A stretch of DNA of 27,069 nt from Candidatus Pacearchaeota archaeon (GCA_002690445.1 NZER01000249.1:1-27069); one strand, 5' to 3'; numbered from the stretch's first letter, positions 15,217 through 24,062 are shown. The notes: generated by a model from the letters alone, not told the origin. A program made the numbers and translations.

Positions 15217-16862
15217 TATCTTGTTGGCAAGTTACCGATTGGCCTTTGTAGTTGTGCTACAGCAGCCTTACGCCTTCCCTTCGCTTGCCGTACCTTTTGT
15301 AGCTGTCCCTCAAACTGTTGCTCAAGGCCGGGTAGTTCTTCTTCAACAAACGTAGCGAATGGCCTGCCTGCACCACTCTCTGCAAACCCTGCTCTTAGAG
15401 GCTCAAATTGACTCGTTACAAATCTGGCAAAGTCTGTATCTCGGATGTTTGCTCTGGCAAATGATTCCAATGTACCTTGCTCTGCTGCGAACCTTGCTTC
15501 AGTGAAGTTTGGCACCCCAGGAATTGCAGATTGGGCGCTTCCAGCCCGACCTGCCGTGAACACCCTGTTGAAATCCTCTCCTAGAGTAGGCAGTTGTTGT
15601 TGCAGGAAGGTAGAGAACGGTATGTTGGCACCACCCTGTTCGAACTGTTCCTTCAGACTTGCGAACTGTCCCGTGATGAACTGTCCGAACTGAGGATTCT
15701 TAATGGTTGCTGCAACAAAAGCATCAAGCGTGCCCTGTTCTGCACCAAACACAGAATTACTGAAGTCGAAAGGCGCAGACGCAACAGCGTCACTAGCCTG
15801 GGCCTGTTGTGCAGCATCAGATTCCAGCCTGAACGCTTCTTCCGCTATACGTTTTGCCTCTGCCAGCGCCCGTGCTGTATCAGTTGGGGCATCTGGCCCC
15901 TCAAGTGCGAGTTGACGCCTTAGTTCACTGACTCTACGGTTGGCATCAATCCTATTGATAGTCAACTGTTGCCTTTGAGCCTCTGTGAGTCCTGACGTGT
16001 CTGCTATGTCCAAACCAAGACGCCGATTGACTTCCTCGATGCCTTCACTGACCGCACCAGCACCAGCAGGTGGGGCACCAACTAGCCTAGCAGCCCTCTC
16101 AGGGTCTATCTGGCGCAATCTGGCTAGCGTGGCATCGAAAATGTCCTGGCCTTCCTCTGTGGCGATTGCAGCCCTCACTGTTCCTATCTTCGCCGGAAGA
16201 TTCTCGTTGAGGAAGTCCTCTACTGCAATCTCCTGCTCGGATGTGAACTGTGCGTTGCTGAACTCGTCTGCCAACTCCAGGCGAACACGCCTTCTTTCGT
16301 CCACGGTGGCAAACTCGATACCCTGCTGCGCCACAACCCTGTCAAAGCCAGTTGAGAAGCTTTCCTCAAACCGTGCCTGCCTGTCCTGCAACTCTCGGAA
16401 TTCGTTGATGCCTTCTGGCAATCGGCTCTCGATAACCTCAGCAAACGGCACGTTTATGCCCGCTATCTGTGATGCACGGTCAATCTGCCTGAATATATCC
16501 TGCAAGAAAGCCCAGCCATCCTCATCCTCAGGGGCAGGGAGTATCCCTTTTACCCGTGCTGCCTCAATGAACATCTGCTGTCGAGCCACACCGTTAGCCC
16601 GCTCCAACTCGGCGCTTACGGCGTTGACAATCAGAGTCCGGAACGTCTCTTCGCCAAGGACTTCCTGCATGACTGCTGCTTCAGGGATAAAGCCTGGCGG
16701 TATCACAAAGCCCTGCTCCTGGAATATAGGTGCAAGGTTGTGGTTGGCGCCACGCCATGCCTCAACGAAGGTCAACCGCTCTTCTATCGTCGGGTATGTC
16801 CCGAAGAGCAGTTTGAAGACTTCATCTATATTGTCTGCTACGTGTCCCGGTGCGTGTGGCAT
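15216..16862 (-). CDS. repeat-containing virion-associated protein (548 aa)
   Basis: A long, helical, Q/E/A-rich protein directly after the portal gene and overlapping the giant virion gene (TAATG). It has clear internal repeats. Residues 374-431 (AEQGTLDAFVAATIKNPQF, then PFSTFLQQQLP) and 460-517 (EQGTLESFARANIRDTDF, then PFATFVEEELPGLEQ) align over about 58 residues. Shorter relatives occur at 137-156 (NVPFAEVIESRLPEG) and 207-228 (TSEQEIAVEDFLNENLP). The basic C-terminus (GRRKAAVAQLQRP) could bind DNA. Its place suits an internal head protein or a connector-associated ejection protein. I do not recognise a named family. Confidence 0.72.
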   Translation of the reverse strand: MPHAPGHVADNIDEVFKLLFGTYPTIEERLTFVEAWRGANHNLAPIFQEQGFVIPPGFIPEAAVMQEVLGEETFRTLIVNAVSAELERANGVARQQMFIEAARVKGILPAPEDEDGWAFLQDIFRQIDRASQIAGINVPFAEVIESRLPEGINEFRELQDRQARFEESFSTGFDRVVAQQGIEFATVDERRRVRLELADEFSNAQFTSEQEIAVEDFLNENLPAKIGTVRAAIATEEGQDIFDATLARLRQIDPERAARLVGAPPAGAGAVSEGIEEVNRRLGLDIADTSGLTEAQRQQLTINRIDANRRVSELRRQLALEGPDAPTDTARALAEAKRIAEEAFRLESDAAQQAQASDAVASAPFDFSNSVFGAEQGTLDAFVAATIKNPQFGQFITGQFASLKEQFEQGGANIPFSTFLQQQLPTLGEDFNRVFTAGRAGSAQSAIPGVPNFTEARFAAEQGTLESFARANIRDTDFARFVTSQFEPLRAGFAESGAGRPFATFVEEELPGLEQQFEGQLQKVRQAKGRRKAAVAQLQRPIGNLPTR

Positions 16863-16863
16863 A

Positions 16864-18804
16864 TTACGGCCTCTGCTGTGTCAGCCTGTCCCTAAGCTGT
16901 TGCCCAACATTTGTGCTGGTTCCGTTCCGTGGGATGGTTGACGATATGTCGGCCTCAGCCTCAAGGTTGCTTGAACCCCTGTTCCTGTCCTCAGGTGGGC
17001 TGGACTGAGGACTGGGCTGCCTGTTGGACACCTGGTTCTGCCCTTGCTGCGTGGCAGGGGCAACCAACTGCTTGTACTGCTCACGCATGCTTAATAAAGC
17101 AAGCTGCACTTCCTCCACCTCCTCCTCGGTATAAATGTTAGGACTGGCCTGCATATCTGCTATGACACGCCTGAGTCCAGCCATCTGTTTAGCCGATTGC
17201 ACCGCGGGGGACAACTTGACCCTATCTTCCTCAAGCAGTTTTTCCATGTTGGCCTCATCCTGCACCCCAATGATTTCCTCACGGGCATACCGTTGAGGCA
17301 GAATAGGCTCAGGCCCCGGTATGGCTATGCGTGCCATGTCCAACTTGAGCAACGTGTTATCAGGAAGATTCATAGGCAGGGTGACCTGCACGTTGGACAC
17401 GTCAGGGATGTCCTCGGATGCGGTGTAGTCCTCTCGAACATAACCCAACTCAGGGCCAAGGGTGGAGCTACGGCTTTCCAGCGTGACTTTGACATTACGC
17501 CGTTTCATCTGCCCAAGTAGGGACATCATGGAATCACTAATTACATGCTCACCAGCCATAACATAGGGCTGGAGTATTGACCTCGATTGCGTGATGGCCC
17601 TCTCAAGGGCTACACCAGAAATCTCATTGGAGTCCAAGATACCCATAACCAGCCTAGACAACGCACCCTGAGCCATCTTACCCTCAAGCCCTTGGATGAT
17701 TGTCTCTCGCTCTCTTGGGCTGGTGGCAGGCGTAATCATCTCAAACCTCTCATCACCCCTGAAGTTGTGTACCATTGTTTCCTCAAACTCTTTAGGGGTC
17801 ATGGTCTGCATACCCTCATCGGAGTAGTAGGCGTAGTGAGGGATTGCATGACGGCGTGAGATTTCAGCAGAATACGTGTAGTTCCTGTCCAAAGCCTTAG
17901 CTAACTCTCGGTTCATGTAGAACACAGGACGGCCCCAGTCCTTAGTGGAACCACGGACGTTCACACCGACGTTATCGTTGGCCTGCATGAACGGGTCTGT
18001 ATACGGTGACGTGGGAATGCCATTTACCCCTATCATCTGCACGGGGATTGACTCACCAAACGTCTTGGTGTGGTCGGTCTTGGGCTTCATTACTTCACCG
18101 GACATGATTACCGTGTTGAATACGCTGACCTTGCCCTTATCGTCCCACTCAGTATTCCACAGGTTCACAACCTGAGTGGTGTCCTTTTTCAAGTCTATCT
18201 TATCGGTATTCCACCCCTGGCTGGCAGCGATGGCAAAAGCATCGGACGTGGTAGTGGAATACACCCTTACCCAACGCAACAGCCCCAACTCACCGTATTC
18301 AGGATAACAGTTGATGGGGTCATACACCGTCAGGTGGAAGGTAGGCGTAGAGGGCTTGCCGCCCAGCCTTGGAAAAACACAGATACCCCCAAGGTCGGCG
18401 TAGAACATGATGTCATGCAACAGACCGCCGTTGCCCTGCCGCCTATGCCCTTTGTCCATCTCTCGCCACACAGCATCAATCAAGCGTTCAGACTTGTTCA
18501 TCTGGTTACGCTGATTGCCATCCTCAGCCCCACCTATGGGCAGACGGAACCGTGGCTCTTTACCTGCCAAGATAGCCGTAGCAAAGGCGTGCTGGACAGG
18601 GATGTCATTGGTCATAATCAGTTCATAGGGGTTGACCCTGGCCTTGTAGGACATGGTGAGTTGCTGGCGGTCCTTCACCCATTGGCTGTTTCTGTCTTTC
18701 CAGGGATCCATCAACTCCTGGGCAGCCTTGTTAGCAGCGTTGACCATCTCCTGGTCTTCACCCGATGCTCCACGGCGGGGTTTTACGAGCTTAACGTCAG
18801 CCAT
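16864..18804 (-). CDS. portal protein (646 aa)
   Basis: The portal ring occupies one capsid vertex and is the channel for DNA entry and exit. The product is about 650 aa, normal for portals of short-tailed phages. It has a characteristic helical N-terminus (QELMDPWKDRNSQWVKDRQQ), a clip/wing region (VYDPINCYPEYGELGLLRWV) and a stem/crown region with GALSRLVMGILDSNEISGVA, typical of portal cores. The last ~90 residues are Q/S/P-rich and probably disordered. The gene directly follows the terminase with a TAATG overlap, the classic packaging-module order. One base separates it from the next gene. Assignment rests on position, length and motif character. Confidence 0.82.
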   Translation of the reverse strand: MADVKLVKPRRGASGEDQEMVNAANKAAQELMDPWKDRNSQWVKDRQQLTMSYKARVNPYELIMTNDIPVQHAFATAILAGKEPRFRLPIGGAEDGNQRNQMNKSERLIDAVWREMDKGHRRQGNGGLLHDIMFYADLGGICVFPRLGGKPSTPTFHLTVYDPINCYPEYGELGLLRWVRVYSTTTSDAFAIAASQGWNTDKIDLKKDTTQVVNLWNTEWDDKGKVSVFNTVIMSGEVMKPKTDHTKTFGESIPVQMIGVNGIPTSPYTDPFMQANDNVGVNVRGSTKDWGRPVFYMNRELAKALDRNYTYSAEISRRHAIPHYAYYSDEGMQTMTPKEFEETMVHNFRGDERFEMITPATSPRERETIIQGLEGKMAQGALSRLVMGILDSNEISGVALERAITQSRSILQPYVMAGEHVISDSMMSLLGQMKRRNVKVTLESRSSTLGPELGYVREDYTASEDIPDVSNVQVTLPMNLPDNTLLKLDMARIAIPGPEPILPQRYAREEIIGVQDEANMEKLLEEDRVKLSPAVQSAKQMAGLRRVIADMQASPNIYTEEEVEEVQLALLSMREQYKQLVAPATQQGQNQVSNRQPSPQSSPPEDRNRGSSNLEAEADISSTIPRNGTSTNVGQQLRDRLTQQRP

Positions 18805-20444
18805 TATCCAAAGACCTCCACCGAGTCGAACTTCACGGGAGACGAGTTAGTGTTTTGATTTCTACCACGCCGTCTAAAGGGCATTGCCTGAAGTCCCAAC
18901 AGGTATAGCATAGCAGACATAGCCATGTCGTCATGTTTGCCCTTACCCTTGGGCGCACCGAAAGTACCGTCCCTGTGCTGCTTGTACTCCACCAACTCCC
19001 TTAGCATAGCCTTATCAGGGCAACGGAAACCGTCACTTTTGAGGGCAGTACGCATGGTTTCTATTAACCTGTTCTTATTGCCCCCTGCCATTGTACCGCC
19101 GCCTGTGGTGGGGAACCCAAGGGGTAGGTCACGTTCAGGTTTTTGGAAGCCAGCGTTGTCCCTGTGGCGGTAGACGTTCTTGTAGTTCAAGTCCTGAGTA
19201 AGCACACGCTGGAACTCGTAGGCGTTCTGCCGCTCATTCAACACAAAGGCTTCGTTGTACATCATGGCAGCGTCATAGACGATACGTGCCATCTCAGTCT
19301 CACCGTAATAACCCTTGATGGTAGCGACTACTTCACCGTCGTCCGTACCGATTGTAGCACCAGAGTAGTCCCGCCCTACGATGCCGGATGCACAGTCTAC
19401 GCCAATACAGTAGTGCCGCCCTGGTTCTGGCCGCCGCCATGTCTTCCAGTCTCCATCCATCTGAGTATGCAAAGGCTCTCTGGCAATAGAAACCAGCATA
19501 TTCAACTCATCCGTAGGGAATACAGTCTCAGATGTGGCAATAAAGCACGTAATATCGTCTTCAGGGAACTCCTGCCCGAAGGTTTCCTTGAGGTCCGACT
19601 GACGCATTCTGCGCCACCTGATGTTGTCTTCATTAATAGGGTGTTCGGGATGCTCCGCATTCCACCGTTCTATAAGGTTCTGTTCATCCTGTGTATAGTT
19701 CAGATGACCCCGATCATGTCCAAGAGCGTGCTGGCTACCCAGTTCCAGGGTGTGTTTTTCAGGCATCCACATCCAGGGGTAAAAGAACGGCGACCATACC
19801 TCTGTACCGTCCAGCGCACCCGTGTACAGCGAGTGGAACTTGTTACCTATGCCCTTGGGTGTACTCTGTATTCTGACCCTAGCCCAAGGCGGGACCGACC
19901 CCATGATAGACGTATAGATCTCCTCTTGCTGTGTCTCATCGTACTGCGCCATCTCGTCCAAGAGAACATAAGACGGAGTTCTGCCCCTGCCTTTCCTCTT
20001 ACCTCCGGCAGTCTGCACAGTGAGTGATGACTTGTTGAGTAGTTCCATGTGGGTCGTGGAATGAGCCGTGGGCTTTGGTCGCAGTATTTCAGGCATGTTT
20101 TCATGGAAAGTGTCCACCATTCCGAATAGGTAGGAGGTTTCTTCGTCGTCGTAAGTAAGGGCCAGAACCTCAAAGTTGGGTATGGCGATGGAAAAAGCGT
20201 ATGCCTCTGCCATTGACTGAGTGCTGAAGCCAATCTTCCGGGGCTTATTCTTTACGTCACGTAGGGTGGAGGTCTCGTCGTAGTTGGATTGGATGTCATT
20301 GTACTTGAAGGGCACAATCTCATCATGCTCATCACGGATCATAAAGAAGTTCTCAATGAGGCGACGGGGCTTACCGTCCTGTGCTTCCAGCAAGGACACC
20401 TCTATCTCTTCTAAGAGACTCTTCTTATCTATTGTGGTGGGCAT
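18804..20444 (-). CDS. terL: terminase large subunit (ATPase and nuclease)
   Basis: This motor pumps DNA into the procapsid and cuts the concatemer. The ATPase domain shows a Walker A variant PRKIGFST at residues 68-75, Walker B YVLLDE at 159-164 and the coupling motif STPKG at 194-198. The nuclease (RNase H-like) domain shows the acidic residues D350 in IGVDCASG, D359 in GRDYSG and D505/D506 in KHDDMAMSAM, with NERQN near 403-407. At 546 aa the length is ordinary. GGAAGG lies just before the ATG at 20444. The packaging order terL-portal is intact. The small subunit is not clearly identified; the basic coiled-coil gene at 26496-26894 is one remote candidate. Confidence 0.93.
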   Translation of the reverse strand: MPTTIDKKSLLEEIEVSLLEAQDGKPRRLIENFFMIRDEHDEIVPFKYNDIQSNYDETSTLRDVKNKPRKIGFSTQSMAEAYAFSIAIPNFEVLALTYDDEETSYLFGMVDTFHENMPEILRPKPTAHSTTHMELLNKSSLTVQTAGGKRKGRGRTPSYVLLDEMAQYDETQQEEIYTSIMGSVPPWARVRIQSTPKGIGNKFHSLYTGALDGTEVWSPFFYPWMWMPEKHTLELGSQHALGHDRGHLNYTQDEQNLIERWNAEHPEHPINEDNIRWRRMRQSDLKETFGQEFPEDDITCFIATSETVFPTDELNMLVSIAREPLHTQMDGDWKTWRRPEPGRHYCIGVDCASGIVGRDYSGATIGTDDGEVVATIKGYYGETEMARIVYDAAMMYNEAFVLNERQNAYEFQRVLTQDLNYKNVYRHRDNAGFQKPERDLPLGFPTTGGGTMAGGNKNRLIETMRTALKSDGFRCPDKAMLRELVEYKQHRDGTFGAPKGKGKHDDMAMSAMLYLLGLQAMPFRRRGRNQNTNSSPVKFDSVEVFG

Positions 20445-20504
20445 TACCTTCCGACACCGAAAGGCGGGTTAGCTGCACTGACCGTGGTGGTTTGGTCGTA
20501 GCTA

Positions 20505-20516
20505 AGGCCTAGGCCT
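20505..20516. repeat. 12-bp perfect palindrome between small gene and terminase
   Basis: AGGCCTAGGCCT is a perfect palindrome built from two tandem AGGCCT hexamers, in the 70-bp gap upstream of the terminase gene and overlapping the stop of the 46-aa gene. The CCTAGG centre resembles the palindrome at 1734-1745, so the two could be sites for the same protein; this is speculative. Confidence 0.4.
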
Positions 20517-20655
20517 ACCTTTTGGCTTTCTTATGTTGCGAGATTTTTATCGCTTGCTCTTGCTTGACAGCAGCCTTTTTGGAGGGATGCGTGCCTAAGA
20601 CCTTACCTGTGCCTGATACTAGCTGGTGTTGGGAACCTTTCTTCTTGATAGTCAT
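20515..20655 (-). CDS. small basic protein ahead of terminase (46 aa)
   Basis: The ATG at 20655 overlaps the stop of the methyltransferase gene and has GAGGTG 7 bases upstream; the longer frame from 20784 lies in methyltransferase coding sequence and is rejected. The product is very lysine-rich. GTGKVLGTHPSKKAAVKQEQ at residues 14-33 matches a pattern I know from small phage proteins of unknown role often found near packaging genes. It may bind DNA or the packaging complex. Confidence 0.7.
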   Translation of the reverse strand: MTIKKKGSQHQLVSGTGKVLGTHPSKKAAVKQEQAIKISQHKKAKR

Positions 20656-21275
20656 TTGTAACACCTCATTACTACGAAGCCGTCCTCTTCGTACATCCCT
20701 GGGTGCTCTGTATACACCATGACGTTCTTCTTGAAGCCGGCAATCTCCATCAGCTTTATCAGACCGCCATAGGTGGGCTTCCAAGCCACTGTAGGGTCAT
20801 TATGGTGTTGCTCATACGGTTTGTAAAGTCGCCAATAGTCGGGGCCGCCTGTGGTGATGCGTGTGCTCAGGCACAGAACCTCTCCGGTCAACTCGTACAG
20901 TTTCTCGGCAAAGGCATACGGGTTCTTCATGTGATACATGACATCGAATGCAAAGACCACATCAAACTCTGGCTTGCTGGGGTTGAAGGAATCCAAGGTG
21001 ACTCCCACATGATGATTCATAATATCGTCGTGGATAAAAAACAGGTTCGGTCTCTCTAAAAGAGGATTCTTGTAGTCCTCATAGCCGTGATATTGTTGGC
21101 TATCAAAAACTGTAGCTTCCTTGGCCCCACGCTCAATCGCTACCACTGCCAGTGAGCCATCATACCCACCTATGTCCAGCACACGTTTCCCTGTGAGGTC
21201 AGACGGCACAGCCATTAGCTTCTGCTCAGTGCGTATCTGTCCCCAGTTCTTGCCCTGCATGGTCTTAGTAGTCAT
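20652..21275 (-). CDS. class I SAM-dependent methyltransferase (207 aa)
   Basis: A Rossmann-fold methyltransferase. Motif I is VLDIGGYDG at about residues 32-40 (SAM binding), the acidic end of strand 2 is in ATVFDSQ, motif II/III is HDDIMNH, and the post-core strand is FDVVFAFDVMYHM. It overlaps the GDP-mannose dehydratase gene by four bases, so it probably methylates a sugar, sugar nucleotide or glycan made by the cassette. Residues 94-104 (LDSFNPSKPEF) fall on the 33-nt repeat shared with the giant virion gene. The substrate (O- or N-methylation) cannot be read from sequence. Confidence 0.85.
   Translation of the reverse strand: MTTKTMQGKNWGQIRTEQKLMAVPSDLTGKRVLDIGGYDGSLAVVAIERGAKEATVFDSQQYHGYEDYKNPLLERPNLFFIHDDIMNHHVGVTLDSFNPSKPEFDVVFAFDVMYHMKNPYAFAEKLYELTGEVLCLSTRITTGGPDYWRLYKPYEQHHNDPTVAWKPTYGGLIKLMEIAGFKKNVMVYTEHPGMYEEDGFVVMRCYK
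20964..20996 (-). repeat. 33-nt in-frame repeat, copy 2 (in the methyltransferase gene)
   Basis: Partner of the copy at 12520-12552, with one base different (AAC to AGC, Asn to Ser). It is in frame, codes for residues 94-104 of the methyltransferase and joins directly to the conserved strand FDVVFAF. Confidence 0.9.
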
Positions 21276-22195
21276 GCCGCCGCCCTTTCGCCTACCAGCA
21301 TATCTACTAGCATCGCTGTGTCGCTAATCCACGGGATCCATCCTATGGTCTTCATGGCTCTGGTAATGTCAGCTTCGGTATGGCTTATCTCTGACGGTCT
21401 ATATAAAGCAGGGTCTACTTCTATATGGTCAGAGAACTTCAGCCCGAAGGATTGGAATATCTCTTCACCAAGTTCCTTCATTGAAACAGAGTTGCCTGTA
21501 CCAATGACTAGGTTTATTGGGAGATTATGTCGAAGCATCATAACCATTGCCTTTACATAATCTCCGGCCCAACCTATGTCTCTCTTGGTGTGGAGACTCC
21601 CCACTCTGAAGGTCGTTGCCCTACCTTTGGAAATCTCAAACGCATAATTCAGAAACTTATGAGGAAGGTGTTCAAGCCCTGAGTGCATGGAAGCGTGGTT
21701 GAATAGGATTCCACAGGACACCCATAGCCCCTGTGTTCTATACACCTCTCCCATGTGGTGCGCATACGCCTTGGCTGCTCCATACGGGTTGATGGGGCTA
21801 ACCCTTGTATCTTCGCTCTGGGGTGCCTGGGCGTCACCAAATATCTCAGAAGAGGATGCCTGGAATATCCTGGCGTTGGGAACGTACCGCCTCGCAGCCT
21901 CATATATCCTGACAGCCCCCATACCGTTGATACTCAAGACCTTCTCAGGAGTTCCATAACTCTGCCCACTATGGGAAAAGCCCCCAAGGTTATATATCTC
22001 GTCAGGCCGAATGTCCTCTACCAGCCGGTTGATGGAAACGCTGTCTGTAAGATCCCCCCTTACAAGAGTCCCAAAAGGCACGGAGTGGTCGCCCTTCCGG
22101 TATACCATGCCGAATACCTCGTGCCCCTGCTCCTGAAGCAGTTTGCCAAGGTAGTATCCGTCCTGGCCCAGGGAACCTGTAATCAAGCAACGCAT
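21272..22195 (-). CDS. gmd: GDP-mannose 4,6-dehydratase
   Basis: Converts GDP-D-mannose to GDP-4-keto-6-deoxy-D-mannose, the entry step for fucose, rhamnose and branched deoxysugars. This SDR enzyme has the NADP-binding TGSLGQDG at residues 6-13, the GMD-specific QDG, the catalytic S/E in SSSEIFG (114-120) and Y138/K142 in PYGAAKAYAHH. It also has the family blocks LFNHASMHSG and RDIGWAGDYVKAMVMML. At 307 aa it is shorter than the ~370-aa E. coli enzyme but covers the core. Its start overlaps the stop of the C-methyltransferase gene. GDP-mannose must come from the host, as no mannose activation gene is visible. Confidence 0.92.
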   Translation of the reverse strand: MRCLITGSLGQDGYYLGKLLQEQGHEVFGMVYRKGDHSVPFGTLVRGDLTDSVSINRLVEDIRPDEIYNLGGFSHSGQSYGTPEKVLSINGMGAVRIYEAARRYVPNARIFQASSSEIFGDAQAPQSEDTRVSPINPYGAAKAYAHHMGEVYRTQGLWVSCGILFNHASMHSGLEHLPHKFLNYAFEISKGRATTFRVGSLHTKRDIGWAGDYVKAMVMMLRHNLPINLVIGTGNSVSMKELGEEIFQSFGLKFSDHIEVDPALYRPSEISHTEADITRAMKTIGWIPWISDTAMLVDMLVGERAAA

Positions 22196-23445
22196 TACAC
22201 ATCACCTTTCGTTATCACCGTTGGCGTAGGAAACGCCACGAATAATTTCCCGCCGTTATCTAGGTAGTCCTTTTCCTGTGTTTTGAACTGTTCCAAGAAC
22301 CCCCAGGGCAGTATCAGCTTGTAATCAGCCGTATCAGCCTCGGGGGAAGCCTCATCAATCACGGGAATGTTTACACCGGCCATGTATTTGCCTATCTTGG
22401 CTGGATTTATGTCTATCGCACCTCTTATAACAGACGAATCCAATCCAGAAGCCTGCAACGTGGTCATCCCGCGGGTGGAGGCCCCCTTTGCGTAGACGGA
22501 TAGGCCCACGCTGGCTGCTGTAGCCACCCATTCACGGATTTGGGCCATGATCCCGCAGGACTTTATGGCAAAATCCCTATATTTCAGTGGGTTACGGCCC
22601 TTGGACTCAGCATACAGAGATTTACCCACGTTTGGGCTTACCACTGCCCCCTGTGCATGACGGATATATGCCCTCATGGACCCACCGTTGATGCCATTGA
22701 AGGCAATATCGGTGATTACCAGACCTTCGGGACGCAATACCTTGTTCAGCGTGCTTATGAAATACAGGTTTACGTGTTCATGGCCTATGAAATCGTAGGC
22801 GTTGTTGTCCAACATGCTGCCCAGGTAGTTCATTTCCAGTATCCAGAGGCCGTCACCCCTCATAATCTCGGCGATATCGCCCACAAACTTCTGTGGTGAT
22901 GGCAGGTCGTAGAACATCGCGGTGGAAAAGATGAGGTTAGCCCTCTTGGAAGCCATGATGTTCTTATAAGCGTCATTGGAAAAGTAGGTGGGCTTAATAA
23001 TGTGTCTTCCTGCAACAGTGGCCTCTGCTATGTTGGAAGGCTCAAACCCTATCGTGATGGCGCTTCCAGGCACGGCATTAAGAGTCGTCCCGTCATTGCT
23101 GCCTATGTCCACCACAACGTCACCACGGGCTAGCCCAGTGCGCTCTATGCCGTCCTGCGCCATCGCCTGTAGATGGGCGACCATTGTGCTGTTGGTGCCG
23201 CTCCTGTACCAGTAACGGCGGTACAGCTTGTCACGGTCTACCACATGGCGAAGCATGAACAGGTGGCATTCGGGGCAATAGAGGGATTCCAGAGGGGCTT
23301 TGACGTGGTTGGGGCTAGGAGTATCTAGGAAGTCGGTGATGTAGTGTTCACCCAGGTTTATCAGGGGTTCGGGGGTAGCGAAGCAGACAGGGCATTCCCT
23401 CCGCTCGGTAAGGTACTCGGTTGCCTTGGGTGCGACGGTTGCCAT
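22195..23445 (-). CDS. sugar C-methyltransferase (TylCIII/NovU/virenose type)
   Basis: Transfers a methyl group from SAM to a carbon of a 4-keto-deoxysugar nucleotide, making a branched sugar. The three-part layout of this family is visible. An N-terminal zinc-binding part has CPVC at residues 18-21 and CPEC at 57-60. A SAM-binding domain has VVDIGSNDGT at 111-120 and the family block IGHEHVNLYFISTLNKV. A C-terminal third carries VYAKGASTRGMTTLQASG. Length (416 aa) fits the family. Next to gmd, the natural substrate is GDP-4-keto-6-deoxymannose, as for virenose made by Coxiella, but that is by analogy. Confidence 0.9.
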   Translation of the reverse strand: MATVAPKATEYLTERRECPVCFATPEPLINLGEHYITDFLDTPSPNHVKAPLESLYCPECHLFMLRHVVDRDKLYRRYWYRSGTNSTMVAHLQAMAQDGIERTGLARGDVVVDIGSNDGTTLNAVPGSAITIGFEPSNIAEATVAGRHIIKPTYFSNDAYKNIMASKRANLIFSTAMFYDLPSPQKFVGDIAEIMRGDGLWILEMNYLGSMLDNNAYDFIGHEHVNLYFISTLNKVLRPEGLVITDIAFNGINGGSMRAYIRHAQGAVVSPNVGKSLYAESKGRNPLKYRDFAIKSCGIMAQIREWVATAASVGLSVYAKGASTRGMTTLQASGLDSSVIRGAIDINPAKIGKYMAGVNIPVIDEASPEADTADYKLILPWGFLEQFKTQEKDYLDNGGKLFVAFPTPTVITKGDV

Positions 23446-23448
23446 TAC

Positions 23449-23874
23449 TCAGGCCGTTCCAGTCCTGCAGTTGTGATACGAGATGTCAGTGTCATCCAGC
23501 CAATCCACGATGGCCCACAGTGCTTTGATGTAGTGTTCACCCAATGCTCCCTGGGTAATGTATTTCCCTTTGGCCCTGGATTCGTCCAGTGCTTCTCGTG
23601 CCTCGACTATGACAGGCATGGTGGCTAGCACATTAGGCATAGGCGGCAGGTCTTCCAGTGCCTCTAGCAGCCGTTGCACCAGCCCATCGTGTTCCCAAGA
23701 GTTCCAGCGCATGACCATTGCCTCGGCGTTGCCCTCAGCACAGGTGAAGTCATTTGGGATATACGCCACCTTCTTGCCTGCTGTCGCTGACTGTAACCCA
23801 ATCATCCCATTGGATGGAAGGTCTATAGCAAGTATTTTGCCTGTGATATGGGGATTTCTGACTCTAGCTACCAT
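23449..23874 (-). CDS. hypothetical protein in sugar cassette (141 aa)
   Basis: The ATG at 23874 is preceded by a perfect GGAGGTGAGAC Shine-Dalgarno sequence that is also the end of the preceding gene, with a 7-base overlap. The product has a beta-rich N-terminus (GKILAIDLPSNGMIGLQSAT) and a helical C-terminal half (DGLVQRLLEALEDLPPMPN, YIKALWAIVDWLDDTD). It contains two cysteines but no recognisable motif. It precedes the sugar C-methyltransferase by three bases, so it probably shares that transcript. I do not recognise the family. Confidence 0.75.
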   Translation of the reverse strand: MVARVRNPHITGKILAIDLPSNGMIGLQSATAGKKVAYIPNDFTCAEGNAEAMVMRWNSWEHDGLVQRLLEALEDLPPMPNVLATMPVIVEAREALDESRAKGKYITQGALGEHYIKALWAIVDWLDDTDISYHNCRTGTA

Positions 23875-24062
23875 GTCTCACCTCCTTGTGGTACTCCACA
23901 GACGGTATAGTTTATCCCAGGTGAGAGTTCCGTACTGCGTCTATGTATACTGGTAATCAGGAACTCTATCCCATTCCTGATAGCCGTATCACCCACAGAA
24001 ACACTGCACACACGAGCACCAGGTGCCTCTACCCAAAGAATGGCCTCTTTCAATCTAACCAT
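23868..24062 (-). CDS. small hypothetical protein (64 aa)
   Basis: A compact beta-rich product (VRLKEAILWVEAPGARVCSV, then ITSIHRRSTELSPGINYT) ending in GGETW. The stop overlaps the next start by seven bases at a junction (GGAGGTGAGACATGGTAG) nearly identical to that at the end of the glycosyltransferase gene 280 bases away. No family is recognised; a cold-shock- or SH3-like fold is possible from length and pattern only. Confidence 0.65.
   Translation of the reverse strand: MVRLKEAILWVEAPGARVCSVSVGDTAIRNGIEFLITSIHRRSTELSPGINYTVCGVPQGGETW
23869..23886 (-). repeat. repeated gene-junction ribosome-binding site, copy 1
   Basis: GGAGGTGAGACATGGTAG marks the junction where the end of the 64-aa gene (GGETW, stop) overlaps the start MVA of the 141-aa gene. 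An almost identical junction lies at 24153-24170 (GGAGGTGAGACGTGGTAA). Confidence 0.7.

Noticed and set aside
15985..16941. A 318-codon open frame on the plus strand
   Set aside because: Antisense to the 548-aa virion gene; serine- and leucine-rich low-complexity product, no Shine-Dalgarno site, no context.
20656..20784. N-terminal extension of the 46-aa basic protein
   Set aside because: It lies in methyltransferase coding sequence and the internal ATG has the ribosome-binding site and the ATGA junction.
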